Assembly: GCA_009746045.1 (NCBI GenBank)
Contig: RPFO01000648.1
Location: forward strand, 1,038,021-1,102,020
Length of the DNA: 64,000 bases
Source of the DNA: Mesostigma viride
Taxonomy: Eukaryota > Streptophyta > Mesostigmatophyceae > Mesostigmatales > Mesostigmataceae
Direction: 5' to 3'
A program made the position numbers and the translations under genes. Positions 55,001 to 64,000 of the stretch are shown in pieces (position 1 is the first letter of the stretch; every line of letters begins with the position of its first letter). The notes below the pieces were generated by a model, which saw nothing but the letters and a program-made list of their open reading frames with translations, was not told the origin of the DNA and searched no databases.

Positions 55001-57525
55001 TTTTTATTATTATCTGATCCCTCATGCCTGGTCAAGTGTTTTTTATTATTATCTGATCCCTCATGCCTGGTCATGTGTTTTTTATTATTATCTGATCCCT
55101 CATGCCTGGTCATGTGTTTTTTATTATTATCTGATCCCTCATGCCTGGTCAAGTGTTTTTTATTATTATCTGATCCCTCATGCCTGGTCAAGTGTTTTTT
55201 ATTATTATCTGATCCCTCATGCCTGGTCAAGTGTTTTTTATTATTATCTGATCCCTCATGCCTGGTCAAGTGTTTTTTATTATTATCTGATCCCTCATGC
55301 CTGGTCAAGTGTTTTTTATTATTATCTGATCCCTCATGCCTGGTCAAGTGTTTTTTATTATTATCTGATCCCTCATGCCTGGTCAAGTGTTTTTTATTAT
55401 TATCTGATCCCTCATGCCTGGTCAAGTGTTTTTTATTATTATCTGATCCCTCATGCCTGGTCAAGTGTTTTTTATTATTATCTGATCCCTCATGCCTGGT
55501 CATGTGTTTTTTATTATTATCTGATCCCTCATGCCTGGTCAAGTGTTTTTTATTATTATCTGATCCCTCATGCCTGGTCATGTGTTTTTTATTATTATCT
55601 GATCCCTCATGCCTGGTCATGTGTTTTTTATTATTATCTGATCCCTCATGCCTGGTCATGTGTTTTTTATTATTATCTGATCCCTCATGCCTGGTCATGT
55701 GTTTTTTATTATTATCTGATCCCTCATGCCTGGTCAAGTGTTTTTTATTATTATCTGATCCCTCATGCCTGGTCATGTGTTTTTTATTATTATCTGATCC
55801 CTCATGCCTGGTCAAGTGTTTTTTATTATTATCTGATCCCTCATGCCTGGTCAAGTGTTTTTTATTATTATCTGATCCCTCATGCCTGGTCAAGTGTTTT
55901 TTATTATTATCTGATCCCTCATGCCTGGTCAAGTGTTTTTTATTATTATCTGATCCCTCATGCCTGGTCAAGTGTTTTTTATTATTATCTGATCCCTCAT
56001 GCCTGGTCAAGTGTTTTTTATTATTATCTGATCCCTCATGCCTGGTCATGTGTTTTTTATTATTATCTGATCCCTCATGCCTGGTCAAGTGTTTTTTATT
56101 ATTATCTGATCCCTCATGCCTGGTCAAGTGTTTTTTATTATTATCTGATCCCTCATGCCTGGTCAAGTGTTTTTTATTATTATCTGATCCCTCATGCCTG
56201 GTCATGTGTTTTTTATTATTATCTGATCCCTCATGCCTGGTCAAGTGTTTTTTATTATTATCTGATCCCTCATGCCTGGTCAAGTGTTTTTCATTATTAT
56301 CTGATCCCTCATGCCTGGTCAAGTGTTTTTCATTATTATCTGATCCCTCATGCCTGGTCAAGTGTTTTTTATTATTATCTGATCCCTCATGCCTGGTCAA
56401 GTGTTTTTTATTATTATCTGATCCCTCATGCCTGGTCATGTGTTTTTTATTATTATCTGATCCCTCATGCCTGGTCAAGTGTTTTTTATTATTATCTGAT
56501 CCCTCATGCCTGGTCAAGTGTTTTTTATTATTATCTGATCCCTCATGCCTGGTCATGTGTTTTTTATTATTATCTGATCCCTCATGCCTGGTCAAGTGTT
56601 TTTTATTATTATCTGATCCCTCATGCCTGGTCAAGTGTTTTTTATTATTATCTGATCCCTCATGTCTGGTCAAGTGTTTTTTATTATTATCTGATCCCTC
56701 ATGCCTGGTCAAGTGTTTTTTATTATTATCTGATCCCTCATGCCTGGTCATGTGTTTTTTATTATTATCTGATCCCTCATGCCTGGTCAAGTGTTTTTCA
56801 TTATTATCTGATCCCTCATGCCTGGTCAAGTGTTTTTTATTATTATCTGATCCCTCATGCCTGGTCAAGTGTTTTTCATTATTATCTGATCCCTCATGTC
56901 TGGTCCCTCATGCCTGGTCGCTCATGTCTGTTCGGACGTGTCTGTTCGGTCATGTCTGGTGAAACATGCCTGGTGGGACATGCCATGGGCCCCTCCCCCC
57001 CCACCACACAGCCCAAGTTGAGTACGTCATCTCTGTCAAGACTGGCAGCAAGCGGGGCGCCGGCACCAACGCGCGGGTAAGCATGCGCCCCTTGTGTGGC
57101 AAGTCTTAGTATATAGCTGTGCCAGTGCCAACGGGAGGGTAAGGCCCAGTGTCAGTGTTATCATTCATGATCGCCAGGGTATGGCCTGCCCCCTTGGCGA
57201 AGGTGTTTGGCTGACGTATAGATGCCTTGGTAAGGATGTTTGGCTACAGATCTTCATGGCCACACTGACAGCATTCCCTTGATGATGTGGTGGTTGCTTT
57301 GTTGTGGCGCCACCAGGGCCTACGTGGAGCTGTCGGGCTATAATGAACCTGTGCAGCATCCCTTTGTTGTGGTTGTTGTTGCCAGGCCTACGTGGAGCTA
57401 TTCGGCTACAACAACACGAGCACCGGGCGGCTGTGGGTGGTGTCGGCGCGGGGCCAGTTTGAGCGCAACGACTTGGACGAGTTCTCGATGACCGCGACGA
57501 ATGTGGGCGCGATCAAGGTGCTGAG
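43081..57525 (+). CDS. PLAT-domain gene, three exons visible, continues beyond
   Basis: Exons 43081-43445, 57012-57076 and 57386-57525 join in phase (1, then 0) with GT-AG borders. The first exon reads helical (GSLAEALKMAARELRAILNT, EVLIKQAAEISGAG), then Pro- and Thr-rich. The next two give the N-terminal half of a PLAT/LH2 beta-sandwich: VEYVISVKTGSKRGAGTNAR, then AYVELFGYNN, TSTGRLWV, FERNDLDEFSM, VGAIKVLR. The G-A-G-T-N/D-A and F-x-R-x-x-x-D-x-F positions are family hallmarks. PLAT domains bind membranes or proteins. The rest of the domain must lie after 57525 (phase 2) and was not found before the second retroelement. The 43081 exon needs a phase-2 donor, which the upstream gene does not offer without a frameshift, so whether it is the same gene as 20940-42176 is open. 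The 13.6-kb intron is mostly satellite. Confidence 0.6.
43446..44227. other. Start of the giant intron, no exon seen
   Basis: Contains four 25-bp repeats of TAAGATGCGTGCCCAGTCCC type (43978-44075). The open frame of the 43081 exon runs on to a TAA at 43486 if not spliced. Confidence 0.45.
44228..56905. repeat. 39-bp satellite, about 325 tandem copies (12.7 kb)
   Basis: Two subfamilies. The left edge (44228 to about 45105, about 22 copies) has units with CTCATGCCTGGTCATGTGTT, TTTCATCAGTGTCGTGCCG. The rest has CTCATGCCTGGTCAAGTGTT, TTTTATTATTATCTGATCC. A CATGTG/CAAGTG change alternates near both edges but is almost fixed to CAAGTG in the middle. Seven units lack one T (near 45337, 45650, 46663, 46857, 47285, 54498, 54732), and a few near the right end carry TTTTTCATT. 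Since 39 is a multiple of three, frames of up to 2,557 codons stay open; these are not genes. Confidence 0.97.
56889..56990. repeat. 14-bp degenerate repeats at the satellite's right edge
   Basis: Seven units such as CCCTCATGTCTGGT, CCCTCATGCCTGGT, CGCTCATGTCTGTT, CGGTCATGTCTGGT follow the last 39-bp unit. They look like the first third of the satellite unit. Confidence 0.75.
57305..57350 (+). repeat. Copy of the 57386 PLAT exon acceptor end
   Basis: CCACCAG then GGCCTACGTGGAGCTGTCGG, GCTATAATGAA copies GTTGCCAG then GCCTACGTGGAGCTATTCGG, CTACAACAA of the true exon. Confidence 0.9.
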
Positions 57526-57579
57526 GTGAGCAGGGGAAAATTGGATGGGAATTTTTAGTTACTAGGGTGGGGGAAGATA

Positions 57580-57720
57580 TGCCAATGTGGGGGCGATCAA
57601 GGTGCACAGGTCAGCGGGGGAAGTGTGTATGGATATGTGGATTTGGGGGTTGATTATAGGGTCAAAGGGTGGGGGGAGATATGCCAGTGTAGGGGCGATC
57701 AAAAAGCAGGTCTGGTGCGT
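57580..57720 (+). repeat. Two copies of the 57386-57525 PLAT exon donor end
   Basis: The exon end AATGTGGGCGCGATCAAGGT, GCTGAG plus GTGAGCAGGGG is repeated at 57584-57620 (AATGTGGGGGCGATCAAGGT, GCACAG plus GTCAGCGGGGG) and 57683-57715 (AGTGTAGGGGCGATCAAAAA, GCAG plus GTCTGG). Confidence 0.9.
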
Positions 57721-58992
57721 TAAAGAATGTGGAATGGATTTGTATATGCGTGGCATTGAAGTACAGGCTGGTTAGGCTATAGTGACCCCTGCAGTGTCAG
57801 CATAACTTTCTCACGAGATTTGACCGAATCTCGAGATTCTGAAAGCACATTTGCCTTGCAGTTTTTCGTGAGGAAACTTACTGCGAAAAGACCGGTCGAA
57901 AACGGTTACGTTTACTAGGTTTGGCAGCAGTTTTATGAGAACAATCGGTTTTCTCTGAATATAGTTTAATTAACGCATGCGGGAAAGATAGGGCCGCTAT
58001 GCCTTGGCCTGCATGTGGAAGGGTGTCTGCGACATGGGCTGACTACTTCGATCTGTACAAAGGGTTTCATGTTCGCCTGAATTTTCCTTGGATGACCCGG
58101 TTGTTTATAAGGGTCAGTGGCTATTAATTAGTGGTCCGAGAAAATTAATTGTAGGTTTTATACGACTTGCTTGCAAAGATTCATGTTTGGTTGCACCAGC
58201 TGAGGTTAGGTGGGGACCTGTAGGGTCGGCTGGTTGCTTAACGAATCTTTGGCTGATGTGGGTTCTTTAGTGAGTCGTGATTAATTATTGTATAGTGGAT
58301 TCGGACCGGCCCAAGGGGTCGATGGGCGAGTTTTATGTTTGTCAGTCTTGGGAACCTTGTACAACTACCTGTACGGTTAACGCACTAGCCTGGGGGTGCG
58401 TGGCCACGTTGTTTGTAGTGGCGTTTTCAGCACTGTTCAGGCCGGTGTGTGACGCATGCCGGTGTTACTTAATTTAGGATGATGTCAGCATGTGTGTCGG
58501 CGGACCATGCCTTAAGCAAGCTAGGCAGGCAGTGATCCGCAATTGTTTCTTTCACAATGGCGGCAATGGCTGCCTGTGCAAAATTGCACATTCTAGCGCG
58601 GGTTGCATCTGTCTTGTAGCCGAGGCAGATGGTGGCACAACCGCTAAGTTGTTCGACCAAGCATAGTAGAGTTGGTCGTGCAACGGAAAGAAAATTTAAA
58701 TTTACCCCCATGTCGTTTTCCCCGGCTGTGGGTCTTTTTGACATGGGCGAAGGATGGGGCGCTACTTCGGCGGTTTGACCAGCTTCGACGGAGCTGTTCA
58801 TAAGTTTCTAAAACAGCTCTAGTGTCACATCGCAGGCTTGCCACCTTGCGATGGTGCGTGGGACGTGACCTGTACTCCAAAGGTCCTGAACCAGGTTCCT
58901 GTCAGCGACGGCCTGTTTTTTTCATATATATTTTTTTTGTGGCGGCAGGTCCGTTGTCCAGCTGCTCCTGCCGAGGAGGGGTAGTTGGGGAC
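57721..58992. other. No exon recognised; left flank of the second retroelement
   Basis: The stretch 57943-57972 (AATCGGTTTTCTCTGAATAT) weakly resembles 63336-63360, just after repeat B1 of the element, so the element may extend further left than 58993. No coding signal. Confidence 0.35.
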
Positions 58993-59111
58993 AATAGGAG
59001 CCGTGCGAGGGTTGCACTCCGAATCTAGAAATTATTCCCTATTGCGAGACTCGAGTTGGGGAGGGCGTCTTAGGGAGGCGAGGCTGCGCCAGACCTTTGT
59101 CGTTCCTTTTC
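58993..59111 (+). repeat. Element repeat A, first copy
   Basis: 119 bp shared with 63882-64000; the true length may be greater since the window ends. Ends in a pyrimidine-rich TTCCTTTTCGTCTCAG (to 59117) that could act as a splice acceptor before the Gag frame. Confidence 0.85.
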
Positions 59112-60011
59112 GTCTCAGCACCTGCTGCGCGGCTCAGTCTGAGGCGGTCCTCGGGACCGACTGGGTAACTACTGTCAGCCGGTGGTCTGCGGCCCAGCTG
59201 GAGTCCGTTGTTGGACTGCTGGTCGACCACGTGGACGGGCCTGAAATTCTGGCAGCAGCGGACCCAAACGAAGCGCTGTTGGCAGCCCTCCAAAGCGCCC
59301 GGGACTTGGCGGACTCGGACGAAGAGGAGATGCAGCCACCACGCCGGCCCACGAAAGGGGCGAAAAAGGGGACGAAAAAAGTCGGAAGCCCAGCCCCGAG
59401 CAAGGGAAAGGCCGCGGGGGATGTGAGGGAGCAGCTCTTGGAGCTGGCGGCCATTGTTGGCAAGCAGGGGCAGGCGGGCAAAGTAGAGGAGGAGGAGGAG
59501 GAGTCCGAGGAAGAGGATTTCCTGACGAAATTGAAGGATGCGCTGGCCGGGGCAGATGGGGCTTCCAGGAAGCCGAAAAAACCAAAGGGGTGACGCTGCC
59601 CACTCGAGCACAAGTGGTGAATTGGAGGGTGCAAGAGAGAGTGCTCCCCGAGGTGCTCGAGGATGCCAACGACAATGGAGGGGGGATAAAGAGTTGGATC
59701 ATGGCTACTCGCCAAGGGGGTGGAGGAACCAGGAAAGCAGGAAGGTGGTCATGAACATCGCCCTGGCCATGGACACACTCTTCAAGGAGTTGGGGCCGGC
59801 AGCCGGGGAGTTGGCTGGGGTAGAGTATCTCATGAGGGTGGTGGCAGCAATGCTCCTAGTGGAGAGCCAGGGGTCAGGAGGGTGGAAGGTGGCTGGCCAC
59901 CTCCTTGCTCTCAAGGAAGATGCCTCCTTGGTGAGCAACCCGGCCATGAAGATGGCCCTGCAAAGCGCCACGATGATGGAGAAGCTGGGCAAGGCCCAGC
60001 AAACCAAGTAA
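59112..60011 (+). pseudogene. Gag-like region of the second element, frameshifted
   Basis: The frame to 59593 has AVLGTDWVTTVSRWSAAQLE and an acidic/Lys-rich tail. A shift at the GGGG near 59587-59590 continues as VTLPTRAQVVNWRVQERVL. A further shift near 59745 continues as MNIALAMDTLFKELGPAAGE, VEYLMRVVAAMLLVESQGSG to a TAA at 60009-60011. The first and last parts align with the Gag of the 34506-39731 element. No ATG is obvious at the start; a spliced leader exon or a start inside repeat A is possible. Confidence 0.6.
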
Positions 60012-60353
60012 ACACCGAAAGGGTAAACCGCTCCCCCTTCCCACTGCCTCTTCCTACAATGCCTCTAAGCACTACGTGGGGGAGAGTGAGGTCAGCACGC
60101 AGACGCCAGCGTGCAACTCGCCGCCGCCGGACCTTCACTCTACAACACAAGGTGATTACGTGGTTGAATTGGCTATGGCACGGGGGGGCAGACCCTCCGC
60201 CTAAATCTGGAGGCGCGTGCTCCAGAGGAACGGCGGAGGCCCTGAAAAGGGTCAAGAAGCACTGCGAGTGGTACAGTCGCCGCGTAGGCGTTGCGACAGG
60301 CCCCGCAAAGGAAGTGATCTAATCTATGGGAAAAAAATAAGTATGAACAACTT

Positions 60354-61154
60354 GTGGCGGAGCGGGTGAGTCTGCCGAAGCGCGAGGTGGCAGGAAAGGC
60401 GAAGCTGCTGGATTTGCTGGCGCTACGACCTAGTTGGCGAGAGGTGTACGCCAGCGAGGCCAACTGCATCAAGCCGGAGGTGGCTGCCAGTGCGAGGTAT
60501 TGGAATGTACCTGCCCCCAGCCGAGGGTGCACCATGGCGGAGTGGGGCAAGTTGATGGGGAGGGCAGCGGACGTGGGGATGGTGGAGTTCCGAGAGACGC
60601 GGCCAAAGTGGGTAGACGGATGTTTTGGGGTGGCCAAAGGAGTGGGGGAGTTAAGGCTCATTGTGAATAAGAAGTTGGGGAACGCACTGTGGGTGGACCC
60701 CCCTAAGACGGTGTTACCCCACCTGGGCATATACTCGGAGGTCTATATCAAGGGTCGGTGCTACACGGCCAAGAGCGATCTGGTCTCGTATTACTATACC
60801 ATCCAAGTGCCGGAGTGGTGGTGGGATTATCAAGGGCTACCTGATGTGTGGTCCACCGATGTCGGGCTGCCGGGGCGGCGGAGGAGGGTGTGGCCAGTGC
60901 TGAAAGTGCTGGCCATGGGGCACTCCCACGCTGTAGCGCTAGGGGAAGCCATCCATGAGATGGTCCTCTATGCCACGGGCGCTTTGGATCCTAGACGGCA
61001 GGTGAACCGCCTCACAAGTGTAGGGGAGCTGACCGTGCTTCGGAATGCATGGGGTAACCCAACCGCCCTAGCCATCGAGTACAAGGAGGAGAGCACGAGG
61101 GAGATGCAAATCGACCTTGAGGACCCCCCCCCCTATGGTATCCATCACTATTGA
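60354..61154 (+). pseudogene. Reverse transcriptase of the second element (N-terminal frame)
   Basis: Motifs: GCFGVAKGVGELRLIVNKK, AKSDLVSYYYTIQVP (motif A Asp), VLAMGHSHAVALGEAIHEMV (motif B region). The frame then breaks in a C run (61123-61133) just before motif C, which continues in the next frame as VSITIDDLVV. YEQLVAERVSLP just upstream of 60354 parallels YEPLVAARLALP of the other element. Confidence 0.82.
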
Positions 61155-63126
61155 TGACCTGGTGGTCAGCAATGGGCGCACGTGCGAGGCGGTGAATCGC
61201 TTAATCGCGAGTGCTATTGAAGACGGGTACGCGCCTAACAACCTTGTGCCCTCCAAGGACAAGACGATCATGGCTAGCCCGGAGGGGGAGGACGAGCTAG
61301 AAGCTCTGGGTGTTGTTCACCGGCGGGATGGGGTGTTGGAGCCGACAGCTAAGCAGCTCACCCTTGTGGTTGCGCACACTCGTGTACTCCTCGAGAGGGG
61401 ACGCGCTACCGCTGAGGCGCTGGCGGCCGTCGTGGGCCGGTGGGTGTGGCTGCAGATGCTCAGCCGCACTTGCTTGTCCATATGGCAGCAGAGTTTTAAG
61501 TTCATCAACCTCAAGGGGTGGGGCCAGCGAACGCGACCTTTGTGGCAAGGTGTGCGCGATGAGCTCGAGTGTGCCATGGCGTTGGCCCCCATGCTCCGTG
61601 TGGACCGGGGGGCTGCCCTGGCTCCGGTGGTGGTGGCCTCGGATGCGTCTAGTTTTGGGCAGGGGGTTGTCTACGCTGAGATGGCCCCAGCTGAGGTGAC
61701 GGAATTAGCTCGGGCCCGGGAGGTGCGGGGTTACCCAACCCTCCTCACCCCAGGTGAGGCCATGTATGCCGGGCCTAGACCCTTGACCAAGGCCGCGGAA
61801 AAAGCCATCATCCACGGGCGATGGCGCGTCGGGATCAAGAGTCGCTGGCGCGATTCGACCATGCACATCAACGAGAAGGAAGTGCGGGCCGCTGTGAAGG
61901 GGGTGGAGCGCTCGGCCCGGAACCTCGGAACATGGGGTAAGCGGGTGGTGAGGTTAGTGGACTCCACTGCCGCTTTGGGCTGCTTGGCTAAAGGGCGTTC
62001 CTCTTCTTACCGGTTAAACAAGCAATGCCGCCGGTTGTGCGCTCTTACGTTGGTCACCGGCAGCCGCTCACAATGGGTCTGGACGCCAAGTGAGCTTCAG
62101 CCTGCGGATGGGCCTTCGCGGGGGCTTTCCATGGCTGCCTCGGTGGCCGGGTGGGTCCGCGATTTGACTCGCGAGGGTGTTCATCCCAATCCCGGGCCTC
62201 GGCTTGGCGCTAGCTACTTGACCCTTCTTGAGGGCAAGGTGAAGCCGGCTACTTTGATGGTTTACCATCGGGGTCTTAGGTCCTTTTTCGCATGGTGGGC
62301 GAGCCGGCGGGGTCGGGTTGGCAGCTTGTTGCGCGGCTTGACGATAGAGGAATACTATTGCGAGTATGTCGCTTGGGCGCACTCACGGTGTTACAGCCGC
62401 CAGTTGTGTGTCAATGCGCTTATGGGCCTGAATTTGTACTTCCCCGGGAGGTGCGGGATTGGGCCTTGGCACGAAGTGTTTTGGCTGGCTGGCGCACGTT
62501 GGCACCCCCTCGTGCCCCCCCCCCATTCCATGGGAGGCTGCGTTTGCGCTTGCTTGTACTATGGTGCTCCAGCGGCAGCCTCGTGCGGCTATGATGGTCA
62601 TCGTTATTTTCCAACAATACCTGCGGGTATCGGAGGCGCTCAACCTGTTGGTCGGCCATGTGCGCTTGCAGCCTGATGTTCGGTTGCGGGGTTCGCAGCG
62701 GGGCGCCTTGTTGTTGATGTCAGCTAAGACGGCTAAGGGGGAGGTGCAGTCTGTGGTGATCGAGGATGTCATGACTGAGACCCTCTTGCGGGCTTGTATG
62801 CGTGGCAAGGCGGCCTGGGAGCGGGTGTTCCCTTACGATTATGCCCAGTTCAGCCGGGTTTGGCATCAGGCCACGCAAGCTTTGGGGGTCGACACGGTGT
62901 TTACCATTCACGGGCTGCGGCATGGGGGGCTACCTATGATTTTTTGCGGCAGCGCAGCATGGCTGATATTCAGCATCGGGGTCGCTGGCGCAGCAGCAAA
63001 ACTGTCGCCCACTATGTGGGATTGCACCGGAGCTTGGCCCTCACCCTTCCTGACGCCCTGGTTCGGGCTATCGCCGCCTGCCCCCCGCGCATTTGGCGGA
63101 GCGTCTTTTCTCTGCCTTCCTCTTAA
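61117..63126 (+). pseudogene. RT end, RNase H and tyrosine recombinase of the second element, three frameshifts
   Basis: The frame 61117-62450 carries SITIDDLVV (RT motif C), RNase H VVASDASS, HINEKEVRAA, RLVDSTAA and QPAD, then EGVHPNPGP (62173-62199). Frames then change near 62443 (CCCCGGGAGG), in the C run at 62513-62523 and at the G run 62925-62930. The recombinase reads YLRVSEALNL (Arg), HGLRHGG (His, Arg), RGRW and AHYVGLHRS (Tyr), so all catalytic residues survive although split. Ends near the TAA at 63124-63126. Confidence 0.82.
62173..62199 (+). other. 2A-like NPGP motif between RNase H and recombinase, second element
   Basis: Reads EGVHPNPGP, with the 2A Asp replaced by Gly. Same position as GDVHPNPGP in the other element, preceded in both by RDLTR or PDLTR. 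Confidence 0.5.
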
Positions 63127-63202
63127 GTTCCCTTCATTCTTGTCTTATGCGTCCACCGGTTTTTGTTTTGCCCCTGGCTTGGGTCGCCAGGGAGGGATGT
63201 AA

Positions 63203-63337
63203 GGGTAAGGCTAGCCTTTTTGGACATAAAGTGTTCCCATGGGTAAGGATGGCCAGTTGAGGGCCACTTCCCGATGTGCTCTACTTATTGTTTTAATAAA
63301 GAGTCTGGTTACCCTGGAGTTCCACGGTTAATAGAAT
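63203..63337 (+). repeat. Element repeat B, first copy
   Basis: 135 bp with one change from 63750-63884. Contains GGACATAAAGTGTTCCCATG and TTTTAATAAAGAG. Confidence 0.92.
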
Positions 63338-63749
63338 CGGGGTTCTCTGAACATAGTTTCTTTATAGTGATACGGAAGGGGAGCCGCTGATGCTAGGTGA
63401 AATAGAGCTGGGTGATGTGATCGTAATAAGGTTGATTAGGCTTCTAGTGTACCAGTATTACGGATGATATGGCCTAATTGTTGCGGCCCATACCTTGACG
63501 GTGTGCTGAGTACCTTGACGACGGATTTTTGCGACTAGGTTCTCCTAACAGATCTGTGATTGCGGACGGGTTTGCAACAAGCAATATCTGAAGTAAAATT
63601 TGACGGCTAAAATTGTTTAGAGGCCGTTGCCAGAATCTGGCCGTTGATAGAGAGCCGTTGGCCTTGAAACACGATAAAAGCTTGCTCACCTAGCTCATGG
63701 CGGTCTCTTTTGTTTTCCCACCCGCCCTCCCTGTGTGTTGCCTGTTTGG
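63338..63749. other. 412-bp spacer between the two B repeats
   Basis: Non-coding. Contains three GCCGTTG phrases (63620-63665). Its start weakly resembles 57943-57972. Confidence 0.5.
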
Positions 63750-64000
63750 GGGTAAGGCTAGCCTTTTTGGACATAAAGTGTTCCCATGGGTAAGGATGGC
63801 CAGTTGAGGGCCACTTCCCGATGTGCTCTACTTATTGTTTTAATAAAGAGTCTGGTTACCTTGGAGTTCCACGGTTAATAGAATAGGAGCCGTGCGAGGG
63901 TTGCACTCCGAATCTAGAAATTATTCCCTATTGCGAGACTCGAGTTGGGGAGGGCGTCTTAGGGAGGCGAGGCTACGCCAGACCTTTGTCGTTCCTTTTC
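63750..64000 (+). repeat. Element repeats B (second copy) and A (second copy, truncated by window)
   Basis: B occupies 63750-63884 and A starts at 63882, with a three-base overlap (AAT). The direct B-A junction looks like the head-to-tail joint expected from a circular intermediate or tandem copies. Confidence 0.85.

Larger units (their letters stand above)
58993..64000 (+). mobile_element. Second PAT/DIRS-type retroelement, right end cut by window edge
   Basis: The order seen is A (58993-59111 or longer), Gag-like, RT, RNase H, recombinase, B (63203-63337), 412-bp spacer, second B (63750-63884), then A again (63882-64000, running off the edge). Both A copies match over 119 bp with one change, and both B copies over 135 bp with one change. 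B holds TTTTAATAAAGAG, a likely poly(A) signal. Proteins are homologous to those of the 34506-39731 element throughout but clearly diverged. The B-spacer-B-A order differs from the classical B1-A2-B2, so a tandem or nested arrangement beyond the edge is possible. It probably lies in the intron after the PLAT exons. Confidence 0.75.

Overview
The window looks like nuclear DNA of a repeat-laden eukaryote, most likely a green alga. The reasons are GC-rich short exons joined by GT-AG introns, a root-cap/LEA-type exon, a PLAT-domain gene, tyrosine-recombinase (DIRS/PAT-type) retrotransposons of the kind known from volvocine algae (Kangaroo in Volvox), and very long tetranucleotide arrays. There is no operon structure and there are no bacterial-type genes. 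The assignment is inference; no rRNA or organelle marker is present.

Layout. (1) 1-475 is the last exon of a gene entering from the left (root-cap/LEA-like C-terminus), followed by a duplicated 3' tail region (to about 2.2 kb) with two hairpins that differ by paired base changes. (2) 2.3-7.9 kb is repeat country: (TGAA)n, (GGGA)n, (TGCG)n and (GGGT)n arrays, a roughly 183-bp satellite, a LINE-like relic, a small zinc-ribbon ORF and a foldback element. (3) 9,675-20,067 minus is a complete nine-exon gene that I could assemble in phase: a 361-residue EamA/DMT-family (SLC35G-like) transporter with ten membrane helices. (4) 20,940 to at least 57,525 plus is one or two very long genes: 15 phase-compatible exons for a coiled-coil/helical protein ending at a TAA at 42,176, then a further exon (43,081-43,445) joined in phase to two PLAT-domain exons (57,012-57,525). 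The intron in front of the PLAT exons holds a 12.7-kb satellite of 39-bp units (about 325 copies). (5) A PAT-like retroelement (34,506-39,731, minus) sits inside an intron of the coiled-coil gene and keeps the classical split direct repeats A1-ORFs-B1-A2-B2. (6) 58,993-64,000 holds a second, related element (plus strand) whose right end runs off the window.

The most unusual signal is shared by both large genes: the introns are filled with tandem or near-tandem copies of the adjacent exon-intron junctions, each copy carrying a few tens of bases of exon plus the splice site. I see this at most exons (an 89-bp unit x14 at one donor, an 81-bp unit x12 at another, 46-bp x5, 101-bp x3, and many single decayed copies), which suggests these introns grow by repeated duplication of their own splice junctions.

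A second notable signal is an NPGP (2A-like) motif placed exactly between the RNase H and tyrosine recombinase domains of both retroelements. Most reading-frame breaks in both elements fall in homopolymer runs, so either the copies decay by slippage or the assembly has homopolymer errors.
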